Notes under the pieces: model-generated
The model's input: only the letters and a program-made list of their open reading frames with translations
The model's database searches: none
Told to the model about the DNA's origin: nothing
Made by a program: the position numbers and the translations under genes
Origin: OCS116 sp051531935
Lineage (GTDB): Bacteria; Pseudomonadota; Alphaproteobacteria; Rhizobiales; OSC116
Direction of reading: 5' to 3'
DNA length: 64,000 bases
NCBI GenBank assembly: GCA_051531935.1
Contig: JAOPTR010000001.1
Location: 186,001-250,000 of the forward strand
Shown here: piece by piece, positions 42,576 through 51,111 of the stretch
Numbering within the stretch: position 1 is the stretch's first letter
Layout of the letters: the number at the start of each line of letters is the position of its first letter

Positions 42576-43583
42576 ATGACAATTCGTGTTGCTATTAACG
42601 GCTTTGGCCGCATCGGCCGTAACGTATTACGTTCAATCGCAGAAACTAACCGTACAGACATTCAGGTTGTAGCGATTAATGACCTTGGTAAAAACGAAAC
42701 CAATGCATTATTGTTCAAACGCGATAGCGTGCATGGTCCTTTTCCTGGTACAGTAACTCAAAATGGTGACATTTTGAACGTTGGCTTTGGCGATATTAAA
42801 ATGACTGCCATCCGCAACCCAGAAGAATTGCCTTGGAAAGAGCTAAACGTCGACATCGTGTTTGAATGTACTGGCTTCTTTACAAAGCGTGAAGGTGCAG
42901 AATTGCATTTGAAAGCTGGCGCAAAACGCGTTCTTATTTCAGCTCCTGGTACAAATTCAGATGCTACAATCGTTTATGGTGTTAATGACAGCGTTTTGAC
43001 TAAAGACGATGTAATTGTTTCTAACGCTTCATGCACAACCAATTGCTTGGCTCCTGTAGCTTCTGTATTGCAAGAAGTTTGTGGCATTGATGCTGCGTTC
43101 ATGACTACAATTCATGCTTACACTGGTGACCAACGTATTCTAGATACAGATCATTCTGACCCACGCCGCGCACGTGCTGCTGCTTTGTCTATGATCCCAA
43201 CATCTACTGGCGCTGCAAAAGCCATTGGCCTTGTGATCCCAGAACTTAACGGTAAATTTGAAGGCACTTCAGTTCGTGTACCAACACCTAACGTTTCTTG
43301 CGTTGATTTGGTTATCACAATGACAAAACCTGTAAGCGCAGAAGAAGTGAATGCAGCTATGACTGCTGCTGCAAATGGCCGCCTTAAAGGTGTACTTGCA
43401 GTAAATGATGAGCCTTTGGTGTCTATCGACTTTAACCATAACCCTGCATCATCTACATTTGACCTAACACAAACTCAAACTGTTGGCAAAAACATGCTTC
43501 GTATCCTAAGCTGGTACGATAATGAATGGGGCTTCTCTAGCCGCATGCCAGATACAGCTGCAGCTATGGCAAAATTCCTTTAA
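42576..43583 (+). CDS. gap: Glyceraldehyde-3-phosphate dehydrogenase
   Basis: This 335-residue enzyme converts glyceraldehyde-3-phosphate to 1,3-bisphosphoglycerate with NAD(P). N terminus INGFGRIGRNVLR is the nucleotide-binding motif. The catalytic cysteine lies in SNASCTTNCLAPV (about 151-163). HAYTGDQRILD and WYDNEWGFS complete the family signature. AAGGAG is nine bases upstream of the ATG. Pgk, the next enzyme of the pathway, follows after a terminator, so the genes form a metabolic cluster rather than a simple operon. Confidence 0.96.
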   Translation: MTIRVAINGFGRIGRNVLRSIAETNRTDIQVVAINDLGKNETNALLFKRDSVHGPFPGTVTQNGDILNVGFGDIKMTAIRNPEELPWKELNVDIVFECTGFFTKREGAELHLKAGAKRVLISAPGTNSDATIVYGVNDSVLTKDDVIVSNASCTTNCLAPVASVLQEVCGIDAAFMTTIHAYTGDQRILDTDHSDPRRARAAALSMIPTSTGAAKAIGLVIPELNGKFEGTSVRVPTPNVSCVDLVITMTKPVSAEEVNAAMTAAANGRLKGVLAVNDEPLVSIDFNHNPASSTFDLTQTQTVGKNMLRILSWYDNEWGFSSRMPDTAAAMAKFL

Positions 43584-43611
43584 GAATTTGGCTTGATTGC
43601 AAATGAATCTA

Positions 43612-43646
43612 AGCCCTACCTCTCTTCAGAGTGGTGGGGCTTTTTT
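43612..43646 (+). terminator. Rho-independent terminator after gap
   Basis: AGCCCTACCTCTC and GAGTGGTGGGGCT pair with few mismatches and are followed by six T residues. It separates gap from pgk, so pgk probably has its own promoter or relies on read-through. Confidence 0.85.
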
Positions 43647-43669
43647 ACAGATTAAAATTAGGAATGAAT

Positions 43670-44866
43670 ATGTCAAAATTCCACACATTAGACGATTATG
43701 AATTAAACGGTAAACGCGTATTGTTGCGTGTTGACCTAAATGTGCCATTTATTGATGGCAAAGTATCCGATACCACACGCATCGACCGCGTGGCATCTAC
43801 CATAAAAGAGCTATCCGACAAAGGCGCAATTGTGCTTATGCTCGCGCATTTTGGCCGCCCTAATGGCACAGTAATGCCAGAGATGAGCCTAGAACCTGTT
43901 GCTCCTGTTGTTGCAAAAATCATTGGTAAAGATGTTACATTTGTTGCCACCGATTGGATTGATAACGCAGCCGCAGAAGGCACAAAAAATGCCAAAGCAG
44001 GCGAAGTTTATCTGCTCGAAAACACTCGTTACCATGCTGGTGAAACCAAAAATGATGCCACATTGGCAACTAAAATGGCGGCTTTGGGCGACATTTATGT
44101 GAATGATGCTTTCTCAGCAGCGCATCGCGCCCATGTATCGACAGTTGGTATTGCAAAATTGCTACCATCTGCTGCTGGCCGCGCGATGGAAGAAGAGCTA
44201 AATGCCCTTACTGCGGCATTGGGCGAACCTGTTCACCCTGTGATTGCTGTTGTTGGTGGTGCCAAAGTATCATCTAAGCTTGAGCTTTTAGGTAATTTGG
44301 TAACCAAAGTTGACGCCTTGGTTATTGGTGGCGGCATGGCAAATACATTTTTAGCCGCGCTCAACCAACCTGTTGGCAATAGCTTATGTGAGCATGATCT
44401 TACTGATACTGCATTAGAAATTATGGGCAAAGCTGATGAAGCAAATTGCAAAATTCTACTGCCTGTAGATGTAGCCTGTGCCAAAGAGTTTAAACAACAT
44501 GCCGATAGCGCTAACTTGCCCGTGCAAGATGTAGCCGAAGATGACATGATTTTAGACATTGGCTCACGTGCCATTGCTGCACTTAAAGCCCAGTTCGACA
44601 ATGCCAAAACAGTTGTTTGGAACGGCCCAATGGGTGCATTTGAAATTGAACCATTTGACATTGGCACCAATGAAGTGGCTTTGCATGTGGCTAAACTCAC
44701 ACGCGAAGGCAAATTAACATCTGTTGCTGGCGGTGGTGATACGGTTGCCGCGCTCAACAAATCTGGCGCAGCTAAAGACTTCACTTACATCTCAACGGCT
44801 GGTGGTGCGTTTTTAGAATGGCTAGAAGGCAAGCCTTTACCGGGTGTTGACGCACTTAATAAATAA
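43670..44866 (+). CDS. pgk: Phosphoglycerate kinase
   Basis: This 398-residue kinase makes ATP from 1,3-bisphosphoglycerate. The substrate-binding region is VLLRVDLNVPFIDGKV, followed by MLAHFGRPNG and YLLENTRYHAGE. The nucleotide loop near the C terminus is SVAGGGDTVAALN. The start was moved from 43631 to 43670 because AGGAATGAAT precedes that ATG and the family usually opens with a short leader before the barrel. It follows gap, its pathway neighbour. Confidence 0.96.
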   Translation: MSKFHTLDDYELNGKRVLLRVDLNVPFIDGKVSDTTRIDRVASTIKELSDKGAIVLMLAHFGRPNGTVMPEMSLEPVAPVVAKIIGKDVTFVATDWIDNAAAEGTKNAKAGEVYLLENTRYHAGETKNDATLATKMAALGDIYVNDAFSAAHRAHVSTVGIAKLLPSAAGRAMEEELNALTAALGEPVHPVIAVVGGAKVSSKLELLGNLVTKVDALVIGGGMANTFLAALNQPVGNSLCEHDLTDTALEIMGKADEANCKILLPVDVACAKEFKQHADSANLPVQDVAEDDMILDIGSRAIAALKAQFDNAKTVVWNGPMGAFEIEPFDIGTNEVALHVAKLTREGKLTSVAGGGDTVAALNKSGAAKDFTYISTAGGAFLEWLEGKPLPGVDALNK

Positions 44867-44873
44867 CAAATCT

Positions 44874-44910
44874 AATAAGCGTGTCGCTATAAGTGGCACG
44901 CTTATTTTTT
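44874..44910. terminator. Bidirectional terminator between pgk and the methyltransferase
   Basis: AATAAGCGTGTCGC and GTGGCACGCTTATT form a long stem with a T-run on the plus side and an A-run on the other. It lies between the convergent genes and touches the stop codon of the minus-strand gene. Confidence 0.85.
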
Positions 44911-45513
44911 AGCGATGATAAAAGCAGTGGTGCTGGTTTCAGGCGTCCAACTATAATCTACTTTAAACCCTATATTTTCCATGCTTTGCTCAATGCCTTT
45001 TTTTGACAGCGGTTTAAGCACAAGCCCAAACAAGCGGCCAATAGGCGTGAGAAATTTAGCAAATTTACTACTATCTTCTAAACAGACTGTGCTGCTAATC
45101 ATCACTCCGCCTGGCTTCAGCATTTTGTGAATTTTGGCAATCACGGCATCTTTATCTTTCACCAAATGTAAAATACTTAACGCCAGAACGGCATCTAAGC
45201 TGTTATCTTCAATGTTTAAATCTTCAATAGAGGTGAGTTTAAAAACCACATTGTCTATGTCAGCTCCCACTAATTTTTCATTTGATATGGCGATCATTTT
45301 ATCAGAAATATCTGTCGCCAATATGCTATTCACGTAAGGCGAATGAGAAATTGCAGTTGTACCTGTACCCGACCCAATTTCTAAAATATTAGATTCAGGT
45401 GTGAAATATTCACGGCTTTTGGCAAGTTTATGTTGGTAGGAGGCTTCATCTTCCACAGGGCTTTTTGCATAGCTCTTTGACATAAAATTCCAAAAATTTT
45501 CAGGTCTAAACAT
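44902..45513 (-). CDS. Class I SAM-dependent methyltransferase
   Basis: This class I methyltransferase has about 203 residues. The SAM-binding motif is ILEIGSGTGTTAISH (about 40-54), with an acidic residue at the end of strand two in ILATDISDKM and motif LDAVLALSILHLV following. An NFW-type N terminus (FRPENFWNFMSKSYAKSP) suggests a small-molecule or lipid substrate, which cannot be named. ATG at 45513 follows GGAG. It overlaps the DUF6326-like gene by eight bases and is probably controlled with it by the divergent LysR protein. Confidence 0.82.
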   Translation of the reverse strand: MFRPENFWNFMSKSYAKSPVEDEASYQHKLAKSREYFTPESNILEIGSGTGTTAISHSPYVNSILATDISDKMIAISNEKLVGADIDNVVFKLTSIEDLNIEDNSLDAVLALSILHLVKDKDAVIAKIHKMLKPGGVMISSTVCLEDSSKFAKFLTPIGRLFGLVLKPLSKKGIEQSMENIGFKVDYSWTPETSTTAFIIAKK

Positions 45514-45889
45514 TTTTCCATCTCCAAGCAATTGCCATAATAATTAGCATTGTTACAATTTCAACACCACCAAAAAACAAGTAAGAAATTGGTGGGTTTT
45601 CCAAGCCGCCAAAAACTACATATGCTATAGATATAGGCGCACCGATGAAATTTACAATTCGATTGGCGCTGCGGTTTAAAATACGGGACAATAATATCAG
45701 CCCAATCGGGATTTCTAATAGTATCGAAAATACCAAAATAATTTCTGAAGTCAATAAAGCCGACATCTCTGTCACCTGTGTAAAATAGTTCGGCTGCAAT
45801 TGCCCGACAATATCGGCATATATCATATTCATTAAAATAAACACCCAAAGGGTTGAGAGTAATATCTTCCTATCTAATTTTTCAGTCAT
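45506..45889 (-). CDS. Four-span membrane protein, DUF6326-like
   Basis: This 127-residue protein has four hydrophobic segments (about 8-28, 45-68, 78-95 and 100-122) and few charges. It resembles the DUF6326 family of small membrane proteins in the opening LSTLWVFILMNMIYADIVG; the family name is from memory and not verified. It is transcribed away from a LysR gene and overlaps the methyltransferase gene downstream, so the two are coupled. Function is not known. Confidence 0.65.
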   Translation of the reverse strand: MTEKLDRKILLSTLWVFILMNMIYADIVGQLQPNYFTQVTEMSALLTSEIILVFSILLEIPIGLILLSRILNRSANRIVNFIGAPISIAYVVFGGLENPPISYLFFGGVEIVTMLIIMAIAWRWKNV

Positions 45890-45934
45890 TCTATGGCCTT
45901 TCAGTTAAGTTGCCTTATCTTATACATACGAAAA

Positions 45935-45975
45935 ACAATTAGAAATTGTCAAAATACGTACAACTGGTATACGTA
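45935..45975. promoter_or_regulatory. Inverted repeats between DUF6326-like gene and LysR
   Basis: ACAATT-AGA-AATTGT (45935-45949) is a perfect inverted repeat, and TACGTA-CAACTG-GTATACGTA (45955-45975) contains a second dyad. Both lie in the 91-base divergent region, where a LysR protein would be expected to bind, although the typical T-N11-A core was not resolved. Confidence 0.5.
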
Positions 45976-45980
45976 AATAG

Positions 45981-46871
45981 ATGAACTGGAATGCAATATC
46001 TTTTGACTGGAACCAAATTCGCGCCTTTTTAGCCACGGCAGAAGAAGGTTCGCTATCGGCCGCAGCACGCGCTCTTAATCAAACCCAACCCACTCTCAGC
46101 CGACAAATATCTGCATTAGAGCAAACTTTAAAAATTACCTTGTTTGAACGTGGCCCCCGCATGATGGAAGTGACCAAAGCTGGGAATGAATTATTGGAGC
46201 ATGTGCGCGTTATGGCCGATGCTGCGAACCGAATTTCACTTGCCGCATCTGGGCAATCACAAACGATAGATGGCCAAGTGAGCATCACCGCGACAGATAT
46301 GATAGCCACATATATTCTGCCCAAAATACTACCTAAAATAAATGCCATTGCCCCCAATTTAGCCATTGAACTCATACCCACCAACAATGTACGTGATCTG
46401 ATTAAACGCGAGGCTGACATTGCCATAAGGCACGGCCGCCCGCAACAGGCTGAGCTTATCGCCAAAACCGTAGGCGACACCAGCGCCAGCCTATACGCAT
46501 CTCAAAAATATTTTGAAAAACATGAAACACCTCAAATATTCAGTGATTTAAAACATGCAAAATTTGTTGGCGCGTCGCCCATAGAAGATTTTCTACCTTA
46601 TCTAATTGAACAAAAATTCCCAATTTCTAAATCTAATTTTCAATATACTAGCTCGAGCGATCTTGCTGTATTGGAAATGGTGCGCCAAGGATTAGGGCTA
46701 GGAATTATACCAAACCACATTGCCAATTTTTTTGATGACTTAATTCCTGTTATGCCAAATTTAATTTCTTTTCCCTTCCCAATTTGGCTCGTAACTCATA
46801 GAGAATTGCACACCAGCCGACGCATTCGGATGGTTTATGATCTATTGGCTATTGAAATGGCAAAAATATAG
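45981..46871 (+). CDS. LysR-family transcriptional regulator
   Basis: This 296-residue LysR protein has an N-terminal winged helix (about 10-65, GSLSAAARALNQTQPTLSRQISALE) and a periplasmic-binding-like effector domain (about 95-290, with VSITATDMIATYILPKILP and MVRQGLGLGIIPNHIA). It is transcribed divergently from the DUF6326-like/methyltransferase pair and is the natural regulator of both. Its inducer is unknown. The upstream region holds inverted repeats that could be its binding sites. Confidence 0.88.
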   Translation: MNWNAISFDWNQIRAFLATAEEGSLSAAARALNQTQPTLSRQISALEQTLKITLFERGPRMMEVTKAGNELLEHVRVMADAANRISLAASGQSQTIDGQVSITATDMIATYILPKILPKINAIAPNLAIELIPTNNVRDLIKREADIAIRHGRPQQAELIAKTVGDTSASLYASQKYFEKHETPQIFSDLKHAKFVGASPIEDFLPYLIEQKFPISKSNFQYTSSSDLAVLEMVRQGLGLGIIPNHIANFFDDLIPVMPNLISFPFPIWLVTHRELHTSRRIRMVYDLLAIEMAKI

Positions 46872-46988
46872 ATTAGATAATTTAAAGACGTTAAGCATAG
46901 TTTCATAATTTATGACCTATTGTTGCAATCAAAACATAAGCTGATTAGTATCAGTTTCAGTATTTGATTTGATTCGGAAAGCTATAAA

Positions 46989-47570
46989 ATGACAAAAAAA
47001 GATGACGCCAAAAAAGATGAAACAATGTCGAGCATTGTAAACGACAACATGTATAAATCACGCACAATTATGATTGTTGGTGAGATTAACATGGAAATGG
47101 CACAACCTGTTTGCGCCAAATTACTCGCAATGGCATTTGAAAATGATGAACCTATTACTGTGATTGTAAATTCACCAGGTGGCCATGTTGAAGCTGGCGA
47201 TATGATTCATGATATGATTAAATTTGTAAAACCACGTGTGCGCATTGTTGCTAGTGGTTATGCAGCTTCTGCAGGCGCGCTTATTTATGTAGCTGCCGAT
47301 AAAGAAGACCGTTATGCACTACCGAATACCCGCTTTTTATTACATCAACCTGCAGGCGGCATTGGCGGCATGGCATCTGATATTAAAATTCAGCGTGATG
47401 AAATTTTAAAAATGCGCACTCGCTTAAACCAAATTTTTGTGGATGCCACTGGCCAAACAATGGAACAGATCGAAAAAGACACCGATCGTGATTTTTGGTT
47501 GAGCAATGACGAAGCCGTTAAATATGGCTTGGTGAATAAAATCATCACTTCAATGAACGACATTAAATAA
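46989..47570 (+). CDS. ClpP-family serine protease (paralogue)
   Basis: This 193-residue ClpP-type peptidase has an intact catalytic triad: Ser94 in GYAASAGALIY, His119 in FLLHQPAGG, and Asp168 in DTDRDFWLS. VNSPGGHVEAGDMIHDMI is the oxyanion-loop region. It differs from the canonical housekeeping ClpP, which has AASMGA around serine and an MIHQP histidine motif; here the histidine motif is LLHQP. It is not next to clpX or lon. It is the first of a group with a ThiE-like gene nine bases downstream. It may be a secondary ClpP, possibly non-ClpX-dependent. Confidence 0.82.
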   Translation: MTKKDDAKKDETMSSIVNDNMYKSRTIMIVGEINMEMAQPVCAKLLAMAFENDEPITVIVNSPGGHVEAGDMIHDMIKFVKPRVRIVASGYAASAGALIYVAADKEDRYALPNTRFLLHQPAGGIGGMASDIKIQRDEILKMRTRLNQIFVDATGQTMEQIEKDTDRDFWLSNDEAVKYGLVNKIITSMNDIK

Positions 47571-47579
47571 GACAATATT

Positions 47580-48218
47580 ATGATTGATAGCCGATATTAT
47601 TTTTCTAGCCCTGCTAAAAAATTAACTGATGATGACATTCAGCATGTAATTGATGTGATCGGCTCTGTGGATACGGCTGCGTTTTTAATCAGCGCAGGCT
47701 GTATCGATCATAACGACCCAGACATTCTTAAAAAACTGGTCGAAAAAGTACAAAGCCAAAATATTGCAGTAATTATCTCTGATGATGTTGCCACCATGAA
47801 TATTCTGCTAGCAGATGGCGTGCAAATTGGTTCTGAAGCCGAACATTTCAAATCTGTACGCGATGCTTTGGGCGAACGCTTCATCATTGGTGCCTATATT
47901 GGCTCATCTAAACATGATGCCATGTCATTTGGTGAGCAAAATGCCGATTACGTAGCCTTTGGCCCCGATTCAAATGAAGATGGTGCGAAAACCAATCAAG
48001 AAATTATAGACCTTGTGGTCTGGTGGCAAGATATTGCACAAATTCCCGCCATTGCTTATTTAGATGCCGCTGAAAATGTGGACGAAATAACATTTGCGGA
48101 AAGTTACCCCGATTTTGTCGCATTATTGCCCAATTTCTGGAGCATAGATAGCCACGAAAAATGGCTGCAACAATTGAACGAAAAGTCGCTTGTGAACGCT
48201 GACCCCAATAATGGGTGA
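47580..48218 (+). CDS. ThiE-like thiamine-phosphate synthase-fold protein
   Basis: This 212-residue protein resembles thiamine-phosphate synthase. The features are a beta-alpha barrel pattern with AVIISDDVATMNILLADGVQIG, then IIGAYIGSSKHDAM, and NADYVAFGPDSNEDGAKTNQE. The canonical ThiE glycine and arginine residues of the diphosphate site are partly changed, so activity is uncertain. It follows the clpP-like gene by nine bases and precedes a Sel1-repeat protein, with no other thiamine genes nearby. A paralogue with a role in thiamine salvage or regulation is possible. Confidence 0.65.
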   Translation: MIDSRYYFSSPAKKLTDDDIQHVIDVIGSVDTAAFLISAGCIDHNDPDILKKLVEKVQSQNIAVIISDDVATMNILLADGVQIGSEAEHFKSVRDALGERFIIGAYIGSSKHDAMSFGEQNADYVAFGPDSNEDGAKTNQEIIDLVVWWQDIAQIPAIAYLDAAENVDEITFAESYPDFVALLPNFWSIDSHEKWLQQLNEKSLVNADPNNG

Positions 48219-48270
48219 TAGATGCTGATCGCAAATATCAATAACGGATGATAAATGCAGATCGCAAATA
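48205..48270 (+). repeat. Two tandem copies of a 33-bp unit at the thiE-like/Sel1 junction
   Basis: AATAATGGGTGATAGATG and AATAACGGATGATAAATG begin two units that both end in GATCGCAAATAT, 33 bases apart. The first unit contains the stop codon of the ThiE-like gene and the second lies just before the Sel1 start. A recent local duplication explains it. Confidence 0.6.
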
Positions 48271-48284
48271 TTAAGGCTGACATA

Positions 48285-49352
48285 ATGCGCAATATACAAA
48301 AACTCTCATTTCTCATTTTATGTCTAAGCACCACAAATTTTGCTATGGCTACCAATGAAAGCGTTACGGTTGAAATACCACCGACTGAGAATATTCAAAC
48401 CATCGTAAAAAAATTACCCAAGCGTTTGCCCGAAGCAGCGCCTAAGAACCCTGTAAAATCTGACATTGTTGAGGTTAAAAAAGAGACACAAAAAAAGAAA
48501 AATTTAATTACCGCCCATAGCGCATTTGACCAAGGTCTCTATAAAACAGCCGCAAAACTTGCCAAACGTGAACTCAAAACTGGCGATGAAAATGCGGCAT
48601 TTCTTCTTGCTGAGATTTATCGCAAAGGTCTTGGCACCGAAAAAGATGTCAAACAATCACTCTCACATTACAAAAAAGCCGCCAATATGGGGCATATTGA
48701 GGCCTCATTTGTTTTTGGATACGCACTAGCGCGTGGTGATGGCTTAGATAAAGACATAATTGAAGCCAAAAACTATTTTCTAAAAGCCGCGAAGGCTGAC
48801 CATTTGGTCGCACAATATAATCTAGCCCTTATCTATACAGGGCTTGCAGGCCAAGCGGCTGATTTCACCAAGGCGTTTAAATGGTTTGAGCGCGCTGCTG
48901 ATCAAGGCCATCTGCAGAGCCAAGTGGATTTATCGGCTTTGTACAGTTTGGGCAAGGGTGTAAAACAAGACCATACGATTGCCGCGCGTTACATGCAAAA
49001 AGCCGCTCAAAGTGGCCGATCCGATGCTATGGTGCGGTTTGCCATTATGGCCTTTAACGGCAAAGGCATTCAAAAAGATTTAGAAACCAGTGTTTTTTGG
49101 CTCAAAAAAGCCTCTAATTTGGGGCAAGCCGTGGCGCAAACAAGATTAGCAAGGCTCTATCATAAAGGTGTTGGTGTTCAACAAAACTCCGAACTTGCGG
49201 TAATGCTATATCGGCTTGCACAAAAGGCGGGGGCCGAAGACAGCTGGCTTGAACAAGAGTTCAAAAAAATGCCAAAGAATGTGTTAGAAAATGGCCAAAG
49301 CCTAGCGAATGACTGGTCTATCGCCACTGCCGCGCAATATATAAAGTTGTAA
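48285..49352 (+). CDS. Exported Sel1-like repeat protein
   Basis: This protein of about 355 residues has a signal peptide (about 1-22, FLILCLSTTNFAMA) and six or seven Sel1 repeats of about 36 residues. Each carries the pattern AxxxGHxxAxxxLAxxYxxG, visible as AAFLLAEIYRKGLGTEKD, AANMGHIEASFVFGYALARG and AAQSGRSDAMVRFAIMAF. Such solenoids scaffold signalling or division complexes in the periplasm. The start at 48285 has AAGG upstream; the longer start at 48255 lies within the 33-bp duplication. It precedes efp but the spacing does not prove an operon. Confidence 0.82.
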   Translation: MRNIQKLSFLILCLSTTNFAMATNESVTVEIPPTENIQTIVKKLPKRLPEAAPKNPVKSDIVEVKKETQKKKNLITAHSAFDQGLYKTAAKLAKRELKTGDENAAFLLAEIYRKGLGTEKDVKQSLSHYKKAANMGHIEASFVFGYALARGDGLDKDIIEAKNYFLKAAKADHLVAQYNLALIYTGLAGQAADFTKAFKWFERAADQGHLQSQVDLSALYSLGKGVKQDHTIAARYMQKAAQSGRSDAMVRFAIMAFNGKGIQKDLETSVFWLKKASNLGQAVAQTRLARLYHKGVGVQQNSELAVMLYRLAQKAGAEDSWLEQEFKKMPKNVLENGQSLANDWSIATAAQYIKL

Positions 49353-49459
49353 AATTAACAATAAGCACTGAATTCTCACAATAAGTGTAAATATAACGTG
49401 CAAAATGGCACGACTGCTGTTATTTTCGCGCTAATTTAAAAATCGGCTAGGACACTCAG

Positions 49460-50026
49460 ATGAAAATCAATGGTAACGAAATCCGCATTGGTAATATTAT
49501 TGAATATAAGAACGACCTTTTTGTAGCGGTTAAAACCCAAGCGGTTAAACCTGGCAAGGGCGGTGCGTTTGCACAAGTAGAGCTTAAAAGCATCACTGTT
49601 GGTACAAAGTTAAACGAACGTTTCCGTGCTAACGAAACTGTTGAACGTGTGCGTTTAGAGCAAGATGATTACACATTCCTTTATGCCGAAGGCGAAATGC
49701 TTGTATTTATGCATGTAGAAAGCTACGAGCAAATTGAACTTGAAACCGACTTTGTTGGTGACAGAGCTAAATTCCTACAGGATGGTATGTTGGTTGTTGT
49801 AGAATCTTACGACGAAAAACCAATTGGCATTAAGCTGCCAGAACAAGTAACATTACGCATTGCAGACACAGAACCTGTTGTAAAAGGCCAAACGGCTGCC
49901 AACAGCTTTAAGCCTGCAACACTAGAAAACGGTGTGCGTGTAACTGTACCTCCATTCATTAAAATTGATGAAATGATTGTAGTCGATACAACTGAACTTA
50001 TCTATCTTAGACGCGCTGACAAATAG
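49460..50026 (+). CDS. efp: Elongation factor P
   Basis: This 188-residue translation factor relieves ribosome stalling at polyproline stretches. The three-domain fold is complete. The modified lysine is expected at Lys33 in VKPGKGGAFAQV, the usual tip of domain I; no EpmA/EpmB/EpmC-type modification genes are visible in this window. The C-terminal RNA-binding domain covers about 130-188 (PPFIKIDEMIVVDTTE). AAAATCGGCTAGGACA precedes the ATG, with AGGA as ribosome-binding site. Confidence 0.95.
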   Translation: MKINGNEIRIGNIIEYKNDLFVAVKTQAVKPGKGGAFAQVELKSITVGTKLNERFRANETVERVRLEQDDYTFLYAEGEMLVFMHVESYEQIELETDFVGDRAKFLQDGMLVVVESYDEKPIGIKLPEQVTLRIADTEPVVKGQTAANSFKPATLENGVRVTVPPFIKIDEMIVVDTTELIYLRRADK

Positions 50027-50074
50027 TCAGCCAGACAAATAATATGCCTTATAGGCAGTAGAAGGATTTAAAAT

Positions 50075-50863
50075 ATGGCACGTACAGCCCTATTGAACGT
50101 AATGGTAAATGCAGTGCGCAAAGTTGCACGTAGTTTAGTGCGCGACTTTGGCGAAGTGGAAAATTTGCAAATTTCACGTAAAGGCCCACAAGATTTTGTG
50201 ACCTCATCGGACATACGCATTGAAACCAGACTCATTGAAGAGCTTAAAGAAGCCCGCCCTGGCTATGGCATTTTAAGCGAAGAAGCTGGCGAAGAAATCG
50301 GCACAGATAAAACCCATAGATGGATTTTGGACCCAATTGATGGCACCATGAACTTTATGCACGCCAACCCGCAATTTTGTATTTCGTTGGCACTTGAGCG
50401 CGAAGGCAAACTGCATGCAGCGGTTATTTACAACCCGATCACCGATGAATTATATGAAGCCGAAATTGGCCGTGGTGCATTTTTAAATGATATGAAATTA
50501 AAAATGGCTGGCCGCGAACATATTGCCGATGCACTTGTTGCAACTGGCAGTGGTGGCTTACGCGACGATGCAAGCATTTACTACCGCCGTTTGGCACGTG
50601 CCCAAAACCGCACACATGGTGTGCGTATGGCAGGCGCAGCAGCATTAGATTTGGCTGAACTTGCAGCAGGGCGTACCGATTGCTTTTACGAAGGTGGCTT
50701 AAGCATTTGGGATGTAGCTGCAGGCGTACTTATGGTGCGTGAAGCAGGTGGCCTTGTGCAAGATATTGACGGTGGCGAACTTGACTTTAGCAATGGCCGT
50801 ATTGCCGCCAGTAACAAAGCTTTGATGCCTCAATTCATTAAATTGTTGGAAATTGAGGCATAA
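50075..50863 (+). CDS. suhB: Inositol-1-monophosphatase family protein SuhB
   Basis: This 262-residue phosphatase has the inositol-monophosphatase motifs GILSEEAGEE, LDPIDGTMNFMHANP and WDVAAGVLMVREAGG. It fits SuhB, which in E. coli also assists rRNA transcription antitermination. It is read with efp after a 48-base gap and ends in a strong terminator. It is a second member of the fold in the window, clearly different from the CysQ type at the left end. Confidence 0.9.
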   Translation: MARTALLNVMVNAVRKVARSLVRDFGEVENLQISRKGPQDFVTSSDIRIETRLIEELKEARPGYGILSEEAGEEIGTDKTHRWILDPIDGTMNFMHANPQFCISLALEREGKLHAAVIYNPITDELYEAEIGRGAFLNDMKLKMAGREHIADALVATGSGGLRDDASIYYRRLARAQNRTHGVRMAGAAALDLAELAAGRTDCFYEGGLSIWDVAAGVLMVREAGGLVQDIDGGELDFSNGRIAASNKALMPQFIKLLEIEA

Positions 50864-50890
50864 CGCCCCATAAAACCCACATTTAGCGTT

Positions 50891-50924
50891 TAAAAAATGG
50901 TCAGTTACTTGACCATTTTTTTTT
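50891..50924 (+). terminator. Rho-independent terminator after suhB
   Basis: AAAAATGGTCA and TTGACCATTTTT form a stem around GTTAC and are followed by further T residues, 30 bases after the suhB stop. Confidence 0.9.
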
Positions 50925-51111
50925 GCTGTGTAGATTGAAGGTAACAATGAATTCGATTTGTTGATTACAAATTAAGCCAGACAAGGTGACGCAAGCACTA
51001 CAAAAAATTATTACAGAATTTGAACGATATGGGCATCAAACCCACAAGAGATTATTCTACATATATAATAATAGTGGTGATTACATATGTTGCTCTGGGT
51101 GAGGACACAAA

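Noticed and set aside
44233..44784. 183-codon minus-strand frame inside pgk
   Set aside because: Antisense to a clear pgk, with Ser/Thr-rich composition and no motif.
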